Source: Lucifuga dentata
Taxonomy: Eukaryota > Chordata > Actinopteri > Ophidiiformes > Bythitidae
Direction: 5' to 3'
DNA: 64,000 bases
Assembly: GCA_014773175.1 (NCBI GenBank)
Contig: VXCM01003467.1
Coordinates: 44,203-108,202 of the forward strand
The stretch's first letter is position 1. Every line of letters starts with the position of its first letter. The translations under genes and the position numbers were made by a program. A model generated the notes under the pieces. It saw nothing but the letters and a program-made list of their open reading frames with translations. It did no database searches and was not told the DNA's origin. Shown here piece by piece: positions 1 to 11,357 of this stretch.

Positions 1-832
1 GCTGTAGTTCACGTTTTACTTTTCTCTGTCATTTATTCATGAAGCTGCAGGTGTTTGCAGCTCCAGTTATTTTCCCACTTTTACAATTCAGGTTCAGGTT
101 CACAGTCTCCAAGCTGGAATTCTTTCCTCTTTTCCCTCCTCCATCATTCATCTACCTCCTTCTCTCCCGTCCTGAACCCAGAACTTCCTGTTCCTCTCCC
201 TCTTCTTCACGCCATCCTACACATTCAACCTTTGCCCTCTTTAAGTTCCATGCTGAATTGTGGGACCCGTCATCACCCACCCGTTTTAGGGAGCCTAATA
301 AAACTTGGGGTGGGGGGACTGAAAGAGGCCTGTGTCCCCTGTGAAAATGAATTGGACAATGGGACAGGACGTCCCCTTCCATTACGTCCATTCAGGAGCA
401 GAGACACAGGTCGCCTTCAGATGTGTCGCTGTCGTTAAATCATCGCTGTAAAACCATTACTACTTTTCATAAATCAATAGTCTGGATTGATTCATTGATT
501 GATTCCTTCCTTTATTCATTCTTTCACATGGAAAGAGCTGTTAGAGACGATATCACACTCATGCAAATATTCCTTTTTTATTTTATTTTCTTTCTATATC
601 ATTCTAAGACAATATCTTTTATTCTTTCAAAAACAAAATTAATTTTTGTAAATATTATTTAATTTTTAGATTCTTTTTTTATCCACATTTTTATTGTATT
701 TTTTTTTCTCTGTAGGTGTATGTTACTTTTATTCAATGCATTTTTAAACCAACCTCATCTCTCTGGAGTATAAAGTCAATTTCCCTGTTTTTCTTTTAGT
801 TGAATTTATATTTCATTTTCACCTAAAAGCTG
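1..832. other. Unassigned AT-rich spacer
   Basis: No gene is supported. The first 430 bases are of mixed composition and hold overlapping short open frames on both strands, which is typical of chance. From about 540 to 720 the strand becomes very T-rich. I see no terminal repeats, splice-flanked exon or RNA gene. Confidence 0.6.
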
Positions 833-1324
833 CACTGTAAAAACATTTGGATGACAAATTTTTCATTGTGAAAATTTTGACATTGATGTCAAACCTTATG
901 CCAAATTTATGCCAAATTTTCTACTTGAGTCGAGAAAATCTGAAAAAAAAAAAAAAAATCAAAATATTATAATAATTCCAAATAATTCTATAAATCAACA
1001 TTTACACTTAACAAAAATTTAGAAAGACAATTAAAATATATTCTTGATTTTAAAAGCTTAACTTAATTGTAGGAAATTGTAAAAAATAAGTGAAATTTTC
1101 AAAAATGTCAGAAGAAATCAGAAACAAAATCAGCTATTGAGGCCTCAGCCGTGAAATGTTAAAATATGTTTGTTCCTAGATGTTTTCTAGAAATGTAACC
1201 TTAGAAACGAGTGCAGGTGAGGTAACGTTTGAAGTTATGGACACAAGCAGCGATTTAGCTCTGATCTGAGGTTTTTATTAGCAAAGCTTTGTCTCTCCCA
1301 GCTGAAAAACAGGATTTTACAGAG
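833..1324. mobile_element. Possible degraded MITE with CTGTAAAA ends
   Basis: The left boundary reads CACTGTAAAAAC and the right boundary reads ATTTTACAGAG, so CTGTAAAA faces its reverse complement at the two ends. CACTGTAAAAA is a common terminus of short fish DNA transposons. The interior is AT-rich with an A-run near 945-958 and no coding potential. The ends are short and no clear target duplication is visible, so the call is weak. Confidence 0.3.
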
Positions 1325-1779
1325 TTCCTGAACAGCCAACACTTAGAGATTCAAAATTTTTACTGAACAGGTGTAAATAATAATTTAAAAAAATACTCAT
1401 TTTGTCACATATTTGTGACATAATAAAAAATGCTGAGCTCCTGTTTTCATACAGTCCCTCGTTGCACGATTTTCACGGATGTCAAAAGTGCGGTGGATAT
1501 TTTGAGCCGTGCATTGAATGCTGGGATGTTTTGGGTGCTGTTGTGTCAGGGTGGCAGTAATGCACATTAAAACACTCCAAGAAGAAGCAGAATAAGAAAC
1601 CAATGGCAGGGACATTTGCCAAAGCTATTGAGATGTAGAAAGTGAAAGATTTGAAGCAGGCTTTTTTTTTTTTTTTTTTTNTTTTTTTTTTTTTTTTTTA
1701 TCTCTAGAGAGTTCCATGTTGGTCATCAACAAAAGCACGTCCTGCATCCTTACAGTGTCTGACTCAGTAACGGCGTATC
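1325..1779. other. Unassigned spacer with poly-T and a single N
   Basis: No gene or repeat family is recognised. A small hairpin, TGTCACATATTTGTGACA, lies near 1404. A T-homopolymer at about 1662-1699 is split by a single N at 1681, so its true length is unknown. Confidence 0.6.
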
Positions 1780-1788
1780 AGTCAGTAC

Positions 1789-2182
1789 ATTTACATGCAG
1801 CTACGCTCCCAGTATTTGTCTCTGCTACATTAAGGCAATAATACCAGGTATTACTGGTATTATTGCCTTAAGTAATACCAGTGAGACATATACACGGACT
1901 GAATTCATAGAATTCTGTGATTTGCTGAATATAAATGATATATTGCATAATCGGAGTGTGCGGAGGGTCCAATAGGTGAGATAATGCGGGTGGAGGCAAC
2001 ATTTACATGCCAGAATCGATTTACAAATACATCATCTACGTCTGTTACTCTGCTTTACGCTGACTTCAATCTAATTAAGATGTATTGAAAACAACTGACT
2101 TATTGCCTTACTGAGTATAATGGAGGTTTTTAAACATTCTGAGTGACACTAACATGTTCTGAGACTCATGTAAAGAAAACGC
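1789..2182. mobile_element. Degraded MITE-like block with recurrent TTTACATG
   Basis: CATTTACATG occurs near 1790 and again near 2000, and the inverted form CATGTAAAG closes the block near 2175. TTTACATGCA-type ends are familiar from short non-autonomous fish transposons. The block also carries the palindrome at 1830-1871, and TTATTGCCTTA recurs near 2100. No clean target duplication is visible, so the superfamily is not assigned. Confidence 0.35.
1830..1871. repeat. Perfect 18-bp inverted repeat, 6-nt loop
   Basis: TTAAGGCAATAATACCAG is followed by GTATTA and then the exact reverse complement of the first arm. The arms match at all 18 positions. It would form a stable cruciform or, if transcribed, a hairpin. 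It lies within the MITE-like block at 1789-2182. Confidence 0.85.
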
Positions 2183-3300
2183 TTCAATGTTCTAAGATGA
2201 GAGAAGTATTTAAAATCTGATCAGCGGTTAAAACTTTCACATGCAGAGAGAGAAACATCTGATATGTTGTGTGAGCGTTTATCTCTCCATCAGGACACAT
2301 ATGTTCATCGGTTAATCACGGAGGAGAAGCGGGTGGAGGTGGAGTTTTGCTGCTGTAACAGGAGCCTGTTATCACACACTAACACGTCTATTTGACATAA
2401 ACACACATCAGCATGTCTGATATATGTAGTATGTCCTCCATTTCTGTTTACAGAGTGTCATCATATTGATGCTGATATCATCATCTGCAGATAAAGCAGA
2501 ACGTTACGTAGGAGTCAGAATGGCGAGGGAATTCCGATCTGTGTATTTAGACAGCAGCAGCGTTGGTGAATATCCGATACATATCCAAGTCCTGAGCATC
2601 AAGAGTTGGAGTGTAAATTCAGCCTATCAAACATCTTAACTTTCAATTTGTGGAAAAATGAGAACAAACAAGCTGAAACACAACAGACAACATCTCGACC
2701 ACTTGATGCACACAACAATCCCATAATGCATCGCACGACTCCAAGATGGTGGTATCTGTGTAACGGCTAATTGTGGAGCTGTCAAAAGCCGTCTTTCCCT
2801 CCTCTGACACCTTCTCATGTAGCCGATAATGTAAAATCACAAAGACGTTTGATATGGCACTCGTGACGGCTCAGAGGAAAAACGTCCGCTTCTGCTGCTT
2901 CGCCCGTTTGCAGCTAATTAGACGTCATGTGACAGATTCGAGCTGTTGTAAACACCATCGCATCTGACTCCCATTACAAACAGAAATGAAATAAGCAAAG
3001 ACCTGAGTGGGAAACAGCAGTAGCAGCGGCGGTGGCATTCTCACAGGTCTCCAACGCTTTGTTACAACGCAGCGCTGATGTGGCGTGCTACATCATGAAG
3101 TACTTTACAGCCGCTAATTAACACACACAGGCGCTTTGGTTTCTGCTTCAGAAAATATACAAATTAGAAAAACATTTCCACTTGTGCCGAGGCGAGTGCA
3201 GCCTCACAAATCACTTTTAGCACTGTGAGCGGCAGCTAGCGCTCTTTTTTTTTTCCTTTCCTCCTCCAGATCAAACTCTGCCTGCTGTGTGGCTACAAAC
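2183..3300. other. Spacer, possible conserved non-coding sequence
   Basis: No open frame looks real. The part at about 2880-3240 is mixed in composition and contains homeodomain-type TAATTA cores (GCTAATTAG, GCTAATTAA) separated by non-repetitive sequence. That texture is common in vertebrate conserved non-coding elements. Conservation cannot be judged from one genome. Confidence 0.25.
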
Positions 3301-3307
3301 ATCCCTA

Positions 3308-3342
3308 CATCACACACACAAACACACACACAGATACACACT
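3308..3342 (+). repeat. CA-rich microsatellite
   Basis: An imperfect (CA)n tract interrupted by AA and GATA. Confidence 0.8.
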
Positions 3343-3639
3343 GTGCAAACCCTGATACTGAGATAAACAATCAATTCAAGCACTTGGCTGCAAACAGCAG
3401 CGTGTAGCCAGACAATGAATACTGCCGTTTCTAAGACAAGTCAACGAAAAACAAACATCACAGAAACAAAGCAGACCCCCCCCGGNCCGGCTCGCTTTCA
3501 CAGCTCCACTCCCCCACGCATCATTTCTTCTCTCTTTTAACCCCGCCACTCCACAGCTGTTATGAGTAACGCTACATAACACGGCGCTCCTGGCTGCGAA
3601 AAAAAAACAAAAAACCCCAACTGCTGATTTGCTACACGA

Positions 3640-3840
3640 ACATGAGTAATTAAAAACACAGAGTAAGAGGGTGTAATTAATGAGTCCATTAGGTGGAGGT
3701 AATCTCACAGATCCAGTATTAACAAACTGTTAAGGCGGCTGGCTGCTGCTGATTAACAGTGCGGCCATGTTGGCATAATTAACAACACAACCACAGTCAC
3801 AACCAGATTCATCGAGCATATGTCAGAAGCTGCTTGGCTG
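3640..3840. promoter_or_regulatory. Candidate regulatory block dense in AATTA sites
   Basis: Within about 200 bases there are several homeodomain-type cores: GTAATTAAA, GTAATTAATG, GATTAAC and CATAATTAAC. They sit in otherwise unique sequence with no transposon signature. This clustering suggests an enhancer or conserved non-coding element, but it is inference from motif density alone. A single N at 3486, in a C/G run, lies just upstream. Confidence 0.3.
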
Positions 3841-4162
3841 CAGAAACAGATGTGAAACTGTAGCTTTAAAGCCTGAAAAAAAGAGTGTGATGTGCTGCTT
3901 TATGGGCTGAAACGCGATATATCCATGTGTCTTGGAAGCAAAAGGAACTGGGCACTGAAAAGTCTGTTATATTAAAATAAAATGAAATCAGTCAAATTAG
4001 TATGATGCAATACAAATCAAAGGAGCAAGCCGTTCTTTGTAACTTATGACAGCGGGAAAAAAAGAGTAAAACGTGATTTTTTTCTCCACATACAGTAACT
4101 CATGTTAAACAAATAGTAAATGTTGGGCTTTTAATAATGGCTACATGTACGATGGTGCATTA

Positions 4163-4411
4163 GGGCCATATAAGATGAAAAAAAAAAAAAGGAGGGGGGC
4201 ATTATTTTGAGTTTTCCAACTGGCAAATTTGCAAGTTTTTTTGTGAGTACATGACCCTTTTCCATCAGATTTAGCAATAAAGAAATACTTGTGCTTTTAG
4301 CACAAAATCACAAATTATATAACCATACAGACTTTTAAACCTGGCAAATTTGTGAGTTTAAAATCTCAGAATAATGCCCCCTCATTTTTTTTTTCTCTGC
4401 TTATATGGCCC
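4163..4411. mobile_element. TA-flanked MITE, GGGCCATATAAG termini
   Basis: The element begins GGGCCATATAAG and ends CTTATATGGCCC, flanked by TA on both sides (4161-4162, 4412-4413). Inverted similarity continues inward through an A/T run, a GGGGGCATTATT block and CAAATTTG, giving termini of 80 bp or more in a 249-bp element. It has no coding capacity. The TA duplication fits a Tc1/mariner-type mobiliser, but the family name is not certain. Confidence 0.75.
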
Positions 4412-4545
4412 TAATAAGCTGTCGTACTACGTGTAAGACAGTAAACCAAATAAATAATTCAGTATATATTTTATTCTGGTTTTGAATAGAGATGAGGAAA
4501 CATGTTAAGCAACATTAGTGGCTGACTGGGGCCCCTCGACCACCA
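4412..4545. other. Short spacer
   Basis: Non-coding sequence between the TA-flanked MITE and the family-B repeat, with nothing recognisable. Confidence 0.5.
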
Positions 4546-4895
4546 GCCCAGCCCCCCAAATATAAATCTTAAAGGTCCACAAAGAAAATTTTCAATAAGA
4601 CAAAGGTCCATTTATTGAAGTCAATCATGTCAGGGTTGGACTGGGATTCTAATTTTTTTTTTTTTTTTTTTTTTACCAACAATTACAATTTAAGGTGTCG
4701 AGCAAGCGGGGGGGGTTACTGACAAAACTAGCTGCACTGTCAACTCTCACTCGGACATTCGGTTTCACTTTGCAGCGGAGAAAGCAGAGAATTTTGACTC
4801 GTTGCGTTGCAGTGATGTCTCACAGGTTCGGTCTGGATCCAGACCAGAGTCTGGAGTTTGAGGATGACTGCCCTAAGAGTTATCCAAAAAACAGA
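4546..4895 (+). repeat. Dispersed repeat family B, copy 1
   Basis: This is homologous to 54128-54575 (plus) and 26620-26995 (minus). Shared landmarks in order are AATCTTAAAGG, AAAATTTTCAAT, GTTTATTGAAGTCA, GACTGGGATTC, CGGACATTCGGTTT, GAATTTTGACTC and TGGAGTTTGAGGATGACTG. Compared with the other copies it lacks about 95 bases between GTCAACT and CGGACATTCGG, and it has a T-run (4650-4674) in the middle. No terminal repeats, transposase or tRNA-type promoter is visible, so the class is unknown. Confidence 0.7.
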
Positions 4896-5331
4896 TTTTG
4901 AAGGTGTTAGAAGTAAAAACTCTCTTGTAAGTATTCAATTTCTCAGACTTTATTTCTGTTTCTAGTTGTGCTACATAGAACGATCTGTGCATCATTCTGC
5001 TGATGATCCCTCCACTTTGGTCAGTGCAAGGAACATAGCAACATGTCATCAAAAAACACCCGGGTTAGACACAGACACACACACATACAATGAATTTGAG
5101 GCAGAAGGCACTTGATCTCGTTCTACTCTGGAGAAGACACTGAGCGAAGAAGCGCCGATTTCCAAGATGCATCTTAAAGTCAGGAAATCTCTCTAAGCAG
5201 CTTCTCCCTCTTTGTTCTGCTTATGTCACATCAGCTCTTCTCTCATTGGTTACATGTTTGAAAGGTCACCTGCAAACAGGTCAAAGTTGAATGTGGTTGA
5301 ACTTTGTCTTCACTCAAGGTTACGTTGCTGC

Positions 5332-5332
<1 letters not shown>
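4896..5332. other. Unassigned spacer
   Basis: No gene recognised. GGTCAAAGTTGAATGTGGTTG near 5280 resembles GGTCAGAGTTGAATTTGATTG near 29083, so it may be a small transposon fragment. Confidence 0.45.

Positions 5333-5374
<42 letters not shown>
5333..5374 (+). repeat. (TG)n microsatellite
   Basis: About 20 uninterrupted TG dinucleotides. Apparent cysteine-valine open frames across it are artefacts. Confidence 0.95.
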
Positions 5375-5376
<2 letters not shown>

Positions 5377-5929
5377 CTTGCATTCATTTGGTTACATCTT
5401 ATCACAACCATCTGCCAGGACTGCTCCTGTTTAGTCCACAGAGATGGAGAGGAGATAGTTTGGGCCAAAACACTTCACACTGCAAAGATGTCTGCCTCCT
5501 GATGCCTGCAGTGCTGCTTTCATCTCTGCTGCTCATTATACAGTATTTCTCCGGCCTAGCACCCGTATGATGCGGCTGTGGGTGGGAGACTTAATAAAAT
5601 TCCTTTGTTTACCCTAATTCATTCTGTACGTGCATGCACATGCATTCTCTTGTTGTCTAGACTCTATGTACATATGTAGATATTGTAACACTTCAGTATT
5701 TGCTGAACTGCAGCTTCACCTTTTCTTCCATCCCCAAATAGGCAGACCAAAGTAGTTCTTTCTGGCTAGTTTGCTAAAAGATGCCAGAGTTATAAGATTT
5801 ACAATAGGGAAACGAGCCATATTAACTTCATATCTACAGGGTGTCCCAAAAAAATGTATACACACTCTGAATGATTATAAATACAATGTTTGTTAAGATA
5901 CGTATCTAGGTTTTATAATCCAAGTTAAA

Positions 5930-6391
5930 TCAGAATCAGAATCAGACTTTATTGTCATTGTACTAGTACAACGAGATTAGAGCTTTGTCTTAAAGTGCAG
6001 GACCACATGAAATATAACATACATTGTAAAGTGCATAAAGTGAAAGCTAATAATAATAATAATAAATATCGCTCTGTCAGCAGGGAGTAGGATTGGTGTA
6101 TGTTGCATTCAACAAGGAAATGGCTCTGGGGATGAAACTCGTTTTGAGTCTGGTAGCCCTGGACTTGATGCACCTGTAGCGTCTCCCGGAGGGCAGCAGG
6201 TCAAACAGATGATAACTCGGGTGCGATCTATCCTTGACAATATTCCTCGCTCTAGTGAGGCAGCGGGAGTTGTAGATGTCTTCCAAGGTGGGGAGAGGGT
6301 GACCAACAATTTTCTGTGCTGTGTAAAGAAGACAAGTGTAGAATCGTTTGCTTCGTCTTGCTTCTGCCATTACTTCAAATCAGTTGTTAAA
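5930..6391 (-). mobile_element. 5'-truncated LINE (L2-like), 3' end
   Basis: On the minus strand the segment runs from the end of a reverse-transcriptase ORF through a short 3' UTR to CAATGACAATAAAGTC and a GATTCTGATTCTG tail. That tail is the usual 3' end of fish L2-type LINEs. The rest of the element is missing, as expected from incomplete target-primed reverse transcription. The 5' junction with the host MITE cannot be placed to the base. Confidence 0.7.
6077..6370 (-). pseudogene. LINE ORF2 C-terminal tail (fragment)
   Basis: The 97-residue open frame contains TAQKIVGHPLPTLEDI, SRCLTRARNIVKD, SHPSYHLFDLLPSGRRYR and FIPRAISLLN in order. This pattern (paired basic residues, HP, LLPSGRRYR, then F-P-AI-LLN and stop) is the C-terminal region after the reverse transcriptase of fish non-LTR retrotransposons. 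The polymerase and endonuclease domains are absent, so the piece is inactive. The first methionine may come from the surrounding MITE rather than the LINE. L2/CR1-group placement is from memory of the family. Confidence 0.65.
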
Positions 6392-6467
6392 AAAAAAACA
6401 AACAAAGAAAGTTTGAGTGAGTTATAATCATTCAAAGTGTGTGTATACATTTTTTTGGGACACCCTG

Positions 6468-6509
6468 TGTGTGTATGTGTATGTATATATATATATATAT
6501 ATATATGGT
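6468..6509 (+). repeat. GT/TA microsatellite
   Basis: A GTGTATGT stretch passes into (TA)n directly after the mariner-like MITE. Confidence 0.9.
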
Positions 6510-8400
6510 TGTGAATATACGACTGTGTGTTCTTATATACACATGTATGTAGGTATGCACACGCATGTCGTCGACCAATTTCCCCCAAGGGACAGACTCA
6601 GAGTGTCAGTGTACGAGGCTGTCAGTGGCTGCTCACAGACAGCCTATAAGTTCCAATGGTTCTGCTTTGGAAAAACAACCTCCCCCTTATTGAATAACCT
6701 CTAGTTCACCTAACCCCCCGAGCACGCCTCCCGTCTCCCTCCAAAACCCAATCTAAGCTCAATATGAGGGCGGTTAGCCCTGTTATTGACAAATCCACCT
6801 TCCTTACTCCAGCCGCTACAAATTACCATATTATAGGGCTTACAGGTATTAGTTTTGTGAGGCCCTGACCCAACGCAGATGAGGGATACCTGAATTGCTT
6901 TTGTCTGTCTAGACGGGCAGTGATGGAGACGCTGGCTGCAGTGAGGGAAACAGATACGACGAGGGACGCGGTGATGGACGAGCCAACGCATGAAGCTGTG
7001 GAGGGAGGGGTGGAGGTGGCGTCATCTTTAGTCACAACCGATCAATCTCAGAATATTGCGAGAGGACTTACAGGCCAGTCTGACCACAGTGAAAGTAGCT
7101 ACAGTAACTACAACACGTGGCTGGTGAATACTGAGTAGTGCTGCTGAACGACTGCTTTAGTCATACAAACTTTCATGGAAGGAAAGCTGCTCCGTTAAGC
7201 TAAACCTCAAAGCTCACAGCCAGGTAATGCTAAGGTGCAAATGTTCAAAAGACATAAGACCAGACATCCTAGAACACCACACATAGTGCCATTTAAGGCC
7301 TGTTGTTCTTTTATACCACTTTATACCAGTAGGGGGCGTAGAGTTGTTACCGGTCACCTGTTGGCAATTCGTGGATCAGCGGTAAAACGCACGTATGTTC
7401 AATAGAGAAAGAATATGGCATTAAAGGAAGGCAAAGAAAACAAAAGTAGATGGAGTGCTCATCTTTAGGAAGGAAGATGGAGAATTTTGCCATTTTTCCA
7501 CATTTATGGAATGCTGCACAAGGAACAACAAAAACCAAGTCACACTTTGAGCCTAGCTAGACGTCTTTTTGCTCCTGAAAGCTCTACTTAGTATGAATAT
7601 ACTGAGGCTTTTATCCCAGAGAAAAGGTGACAAAGATAAAGAGATGATATTATGAAGCCATGAAGCTCTTTCTTCTAACTAAAAAAAAGCTTAAATTAAC
7701 TGTATCCATGCAAAGTCATGCATCATATACAGCACTCTTCAAAGTGTATTGGTTTTGTAACACATGATAAATTGTTTACTACTTTATCTTTGTGTACAAA
7801 CGGGAAGTAATACTTGTTTTATCTTGTCGGTAATTTCATCCAAAGAATAAAACATGAAACAGGAAATAAACACACTATTCCTCCATCACAGACATTTGTT
7901 GTTCCTGCTTTTGGTCCTGTCCCTAGGGCCTCCTACTGATGACATCTTCAAAGCAGCTAATAAAAAAAAAAGAAAAATCTTAGGAAATTTGGGCAAATTC
8001 AGTATTATTACATCCTATTTACCACTTTTGGTGATAGTGCCAGCTGGCTGGGATTCCAAGTTCATGCTAGGAGGTCAAACTGACCTTCCAACATGATGAT
8101 TCCAGGCTCCAGAGAATCTCCACCTTGTGTAACTGTGTGCCAGGAGATCTGGATGCAGTTTTATCACCCAGAGGCTGAAGACTGAAGTTGGAATGATGCA
8201 TTTGCCAACATAAGGAATCAGTAGAAATGTCATTTCTCGACTATCAGAACCTCAGTCTCCCACAGAGAGACGCAGGCAGAAGAGGAAGTGGACACTAAAT
8301 ATTTTCACAAGATGAGAGACAGATGGTTGGACCACTGGAGCGATAAAGAAGGATGGTAAACAACAGACTGATAAAGATGCACAGACGCTCACAGCTGTCT
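6510..8400. other. Unassigned mixed-composition spacer
   Basis: No gene, terminal repeats or RNA gene is supported. Sequence at about 6710-7110 is non-repetitive and evenly composed on both strands, and it may include conserved non-coding DNA. Short open frames here overlap on opposite strands and have no splice context. Confidence 0.45.
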
Positions 8401-8422
8401 GATAACAGCTGAGAGGAAAATC

Positions 8423-8458
8423 TTTTTTTTTTTTTTTTTANTTTTTTTTTTTTTTTTT
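8423..8458. repeat. Poly-T run with single N at 8441
   Basis: T-homopolymer broken by one N; its true length is unknown. Confidence 0.9.
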
Positions 8459-8625
8459 AACATGAAAATGCATAGATCCATTTTGGAAAAGCATTATTTG
8501 AAGCACACTGTTCTATATGTCTAACATACTGGTAAAATTGTTGTATTGATGGCTAAAAGTGAAATGGTGTGTTGTCTGAAGCAAAAGTTGCAAAATGAGA
8601 GCACTATTGTCCACAGCTGCAAATT

Positions 8626-8960
8626 TTAAAGGGCCAGTTCACTCAAATTTCAGATTTCATTGGTTTTACTGCTTCATTAGAAAGTAGCCTGAGGCCTGTG
8701 GATCAACCAGAGATACTCTTTAGATCTTGTGTTTAGACTTCAAATGTATTTTTTTTTTTTAATGTATTGANAGAGATACTCTTTAGATCTTGTGTTTAGA
8801 CTTCAAATGTATTTTTTTTTTTTAATGTATTGAGCACCATAAAATGAAAATTCCCATTCATCATCAATGTAATGCAGAATGGCAGAAGTCTCAGTTGTAA
8901 AATATTGCAAATCTGGACAAATAAAACTGAAACTGTCGGCATGGCTAGATGCCAATGTGA
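8626..8960 (+). mobile_element. Possible TTAAAGGG-type element fragment
   Basis: It opens TTAAAGGGCCAGTTCACTC. This resembles the TTAAAGGG..AGTTCACCC ends of widespread fish TTAA-target elements. No matching right terminus was found, and a duplicated block around the N at 8771 disturbs the interior. Treat it as a possible 5' fragment only. Confidence 0.3.
8709..8833. other. Duplicated ~62 bp around N at 8771 (assembly)
   Basis: The block beginning AGAGATACTCTTTAGATC occurs immediately before and after the N, identical in both. It is probably an unmerged contig overlap rather than a biological repeat. Confidence 0.8.
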
Positions 8961-8999
8961 AGGAGAAAAACAATTGTGGGTTTTTTTTCATGAAAGGTT

Positions 9000-10790
9000 T
9001 TTGTAGCACTGCTTAGAAATGAGGTTAGAAATGAGACTGTATGGAATAATATCGATCACGTTATCTAACTTTTTTGTATTATCTCGTATCAGTCTGTGCA
9101 GACTTCAGCAGCCTCCCATGACACAAAGCTGCAACAATGCACACAAACGTGGTCAGCGTGGTCATGCACGAGTGGAAAGATGAGTAAAGTTAAAGAAAAA
9201 AAAAGAGAAAGTAAAACGGCCTTAGAATGGGTGATGAGCAATTAAAAGCAGAAGGTGGAGGAAGAGGAGACAGGAATTTTGTCTGAGTTGTAACCGTGGA
9301 AACTACAACCAGGCGTCACGGCTCAACCGCCGCCCCTCCGCTTCTTGCGTTATCGAGAACCATCTTGACAGTGTTGATAATTTACAGCTTGTTTCAATCC
9401 GGAACATGTGATCCACAGACACATGTTCGACCTCTACACAGCGTGTCAGGGGTCAAAGGGCAACAGGCAGGAATGCAGCACCACGGGAGAGAACATAATG
9501 AAGTCATCGCACTCTGACCTCAGACCCAGCGAGTTATGAAGTCTGCAAAGCTCGGCGGCTGATGGGTAAAATAACCGGGTCATCGCTGCCGTCACTGTCA
9601 GGTTCAATAACGTTTCTACTGTTTTTATCAGCTTCATTTTGATTTGTAACCAACTGTTTTTCCTTAGCACCCAAACAAACAATCATACATACAAACAGCA
9701 TGACATTTTTTAAATAACGGTCAGAAGGTCAGCGTCAGCCTCTCCATTATTACCCAAACGTCCGCTGACAGCTTACGGAGAGCCCGTCTCCTCTGCGGTG
9801 ACGTCATCCTGACTTCAGGATCCGATGACTCAGCGTTCAACGTGAAGGTCTCATTAATTTAGGCCACTTAAGGCGATTTTCCAGTTAGGCTTGTTTTCTA
9901 ATGAGGCAGGGCAGGGCAATTAGGTGATTAGGGTTATGGCAGTGCTGTGCTTTTTTAGGCATACGGGAGTGGACAGAATCTAACAGTCTAAACTGTGAAG
10001 GAGTCATTAGATAAACAGATGACAACAAACCAAAACTGCACTTAAGGGGACAGTTAATGCTCTATTTGTACAATCGCTGCTGATAAACGGTATGTCTGAC
10101 CAAACGTGTGGCCATAATCATCATTTTAATTCCACTTTCAGCTAATAAGGTGCCATAAAAGCTTGCCAGGGTTGACCTGGCATAAGGGAGTAAAAACTGA
10201 GCAGAGGAAAAAAAAAAGACTTGTGAACGAATAGAAAATCAGCAGCAGGTTTCCAGTCCGTCTCCTAGCAACAGATATTTATTCCTCTCGTTCTTATTAA
10301 ATATGCTCCGTGTACGCCTCGGTTCTGTAGGGCCAATCGCCTCACAGTTCACGCTCACTTTTCAGCACCTTGCACGCAAGTCTGGACCCAAAAGGTGTTA
10401 GTAATGGGTTCAGCGAGTGTGCGTGCTTCTTACCGATGTTTCATCTCGCCATTATCGTAGCACGAGGAAACATAGTGCTGACAGGTACTGGCTGGGTTTT
10501 GACAGACAACCAGACTCCAGGGTGGTGCACTGAGCCTGACCCCGGAGCCACTTGTACCCTCCCAGGGGAGAAGCAATGTAATTCAAGACCAAAGCTTAGT
10601 ACAACTGTCAAACGGTGTATGAGTAGCAAACCAAGTCCAGATCCAAAGCTACCTCAGATGGTTTTTACTGTAGCACGGTAGCAACCAAAGAGACTCTAGA
10701 TGACGCCGCCTTTGGGGCAAATGTCTCCAAAGGTCCAAAGCTTCACCATTGTGGGTCAATATATTGTAAACATGTAGACATTTTAAGTTG
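9000..10790. other. Spacer with possible conserved non-coding parts
   Basis: No gene is supported. Around 9840-9960 the sequence is unique and rich in ATTA-type cores (CATTAATTTAGG, CTAATGAGG, CAATTAGGTGATTAGGG). Around 10100-10300 it continues in the same style (CTAATAAGGTGCC, CTTATTAAATATG). Both are plausible conserved non-coding elements by texture only. A frame at 9296-9517 has a signal-peptide-like stretch but no ATG (see rejected items). Confidence 0.3.
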
Positions 10791-10799
10791 CTGTCATCA

Positions 10800-10995
10800 G
10801 TAATATTAGTTCAAAGTTAAGGCCATTATGCACCAAGAGTGACATAAATGAATGACATGAAATTGTCGATTTTTTGAAGGTGAATTTTGTTGCAGTAAGT
10901 ATAAATACACCAAACTTGACATGATTTTTTGCAAATATTTATATAGGTTAAAAAAACAGTATGAAACAAAGCGATTATGCCCTGGTCCTGATTTC
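10800..10995. repeat. Dispersed repeat family D, copy 1
   Basis: It aligns loosely with 32480-32670. Shared landmarks are GTGAATTT, ACACCAAAC, ATGATTTT and GCAAATATTT in the same order and spacing. No termini are identifiable. Confidence 0.45.
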
Positions 10996-11357
10996 TTTCT
11001 TAACAAAATGAGGAAAAATTGAGATTCTGGGTGCATCTAATAGGAGAATTTCATTGTTTGATACAGGAATTAAAGGATCATACCATCCACTTTGCATGTT
11101 TGACCCAAATATATTCAATTTTCATACATGTTACATTACTGACAATCATTTCTCAAAGGATAAAACTGTATTTCAGCTTTCCTGATATTTTTCAAAATCT
11201 CTTAATCTTTCAAAATCAAATATTCAAGTGATACACCCACCTTAAAAATCCATGTTTCTCCTGCTAATAGTTATGCAGCCTTATGAAGTCACGGTCCTTT
11301 AAATTTTTTCATAAACACAGGTCTTCTTTTGGGACTATATTCCCTGATGGAGACACA

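Larger units (their letters stand above)
5837..6467. mobile_element. Mariner-like MITE interrupted by a LINE fragment
   Basis: The left end CAGGGTGTCCCAAAAAAATG is mirrored by the right end CATTTTTTTGGGACACCCTG. Inverted similarity runs about 44 bp, through TGTATACACAC and GAATGATTATAA. The left flank is TA; the right flank is TG at the start of a GT/AT tract, so that side of the target site has probably decayed. CAGGGTGTCCC termini with TA targets are characteristic of mariner-type elements. The interior is largely replaced by a minus-strand LINE piece. Confidence 0.75.

Noticed and set aside
4569..4572. Family B as another TTAA-target element (TTAAAGG start)
   Set aside because: All three copies share AAATC/TTATC bases to the left of the TTAA, so the repeat extends beyond it and TTAA is not a flanking duplication.
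9296..9517. Frame with a signal-peptide-like stretch (LLALSRTILTVLIIYSLF)
   Set aside because: The frame starts at GTG, not ATG, has no acceptor upstream and no clear donor; a hydrophobic run alone is not enough.
10441..10480. Minus-strand exon ending at a GTAAGA (plus CTTAC near 10432)
   Set aside because: The upstream acceptor region is poor in pyrimidines and the 43-base candidate has no support.
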